Assembly (NCBI GenBank): GCA_029548025.1
Contig: JAKPOE010000158.1
Coordinates: 1-7,063, forward strand
DNA length: 7,063 nucleotides
Direction of reading: 5' to 3'
DNA from: Spirochaetota bacterium
GTDB lineage: Bacteria; Spirochaetota; UBA4802; UB4802
Shown here in pieces: positions 6,678 to 7,063 of the stretch. Numbering within the stretch: position 1 is the first letter of the stretch; each line of letters opens with the position of its first letter. A model generated the notes under the pieces. That model did not search any database, was not told where the DNA came from, and was given only the letters and a program-made list of their open reading frames with translations. A program made the translations under genes and the position numbers.

Positions 6678-7063
6678 ATGAATGATACACTTATTGTTGC
6701 GTTTGCATTTATTATTGGAGCCTCGTGGGGAAGCTTTTTATATACATTTATCATCCGCTACACCAACGGCATGTACACCAACAATCCCTGCCATGCACTG
6801 ACCTATCCCTCGCATTGTCCACACTGCCATAAAAAAATAAAGCCAGTGTACCTTATTCCCGTTATAGGCTATTGTTTAACAAAGGGGTGCTGTGCTTACT
6901 GCAAAAAGCCTGTTTCACTACGTTACCCGCTTTCTGAACTGTTTTGCGGCATTGTTGCTGTTATTGCTGTTCTTCAATTCCCACTGGCGATAGCTCCTGT
7001 GCTATTTGTTGCCTTCACAACAAGCGTATCCATAGCTATAATCGACACTATAACCATGGAGAT
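6678..7063 (+). CDS. Type IV prepilin peptidase / N-methyltransferase (partial, N-terminal 128 residues)
   Basis: The enzyme cleaves the leader of type IV pilins or type II secretion pseudopilins at the inner membrane and methylates the new N-terminus. Visible family features are the first helix with GASWGSFLYTFIIRY (residues 14-28), the zinc-binding pattern CPHC (C47, C50), 21 residues, then CAYC (C72, C75), and RYPLSELFCG (82-91) opening the second helix. The chain ends in IAIIDTITME, where D123 aligns with the first catalytic aspartate of the aspartyl peptidase domain; the second (GxGD) lies beyond the edge. Extra cysteines at 38, 66, 71 and 90 are unusual in number. ATG 6678 has no clear Shine-Dalgarno sequence, but the family starts directly before helix 1, as here. 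It is separated from the barrel operon by 182 nt. Family symbols in use include pilD, gspO and comC, and the correct one cannot be chosen from this fragment. The family call is firm. Confidence 0.92.
   Translation, partial: MNDTLIVAFAFIIGASWGSFLYTFIIRYTNGMYTNNPCHALTYPSHCPHCHKKIKPVYLIPVIGYCLTKGCCAYCKKPVSLRYPLSELFCGIVAVIAVLQFPLAIAPVLFVAFTTSVSIAIIDTITME

Noticed and set aside
1..7063. CRISPR arrays, tRNA or rRNA genes, insertion sequences and long inverted repeats
   Set aside because: None was seen. The only tandem repeats are the in-frame LRR-coding units.

Overview
The window looks like chromosome of a diderm (outer-membrane) bacterium with an AT-rich genome. Three consecutive genes encode signal-peptide-bearing beta-barrel proteins, and the right edge carries a type IV prepilin peptidase, which fits an envelope with an outer membrane and a pilus or type II-like export system. 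Lineage cannot be fixed from the sequence. The AT-rich coding style and the mix of lipid-linked sugar transferase and small barrels would suit a spirochaete-like or deltaproteobacterial-like genome, but that is a guess.

Layout. (1) Positions 1-1860, minus strand: a 620-codon stretch, open at the left edge, encoding a multi-pass membrane protein with nine 23-residue leucine-rich repeats and at least one bacterial PH-like domain. The reading frame was checked line by line and contains no stop. (2) 1861-2216: an AT-rich gap holding a start-less plus-strand reading frame (1897-2088) that reads like the C-terminal end of a lost gene. (3) 2217-3929: a GT39/PMT-type membrane glycosyltransferase. (4) 4004-4315: a 103-residue zinc-ribbon protein. 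(5) 4405-6495: three tightly packed outer-membrane barrel genes (11-nt overlap, then a 2-nt gap) that are diverged paralogues of one another. (6) 6496-6677: an intergenic region with a candidate extended -10 promoter. (7) 6678-7063: the N-terminal part of a prepilin peptidase, cut by the right edge.

How the genes relate. All genes from 2217 to the right edge lie on the plus strand. The barrels form a clear operon, and the glycosyltransferase and zinc-ribbon genes may be read separately. The leucine-rich-repeat gene differs from the rest: it is on the other strand, is visibly richer in G+C in sampled lines, lacks a close Shine-Dalgarno sequence, and abuts a truncated gene end. This makes it a candidate acquired segment or an assembly join. 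No RNA genes, CRISPR array, insertion sequence or convincing terminator were seen. The best candidates for something undescribed are the diverged barrel triplet and the membrane LRR/PH-like protein with the damaged gene end beside it.
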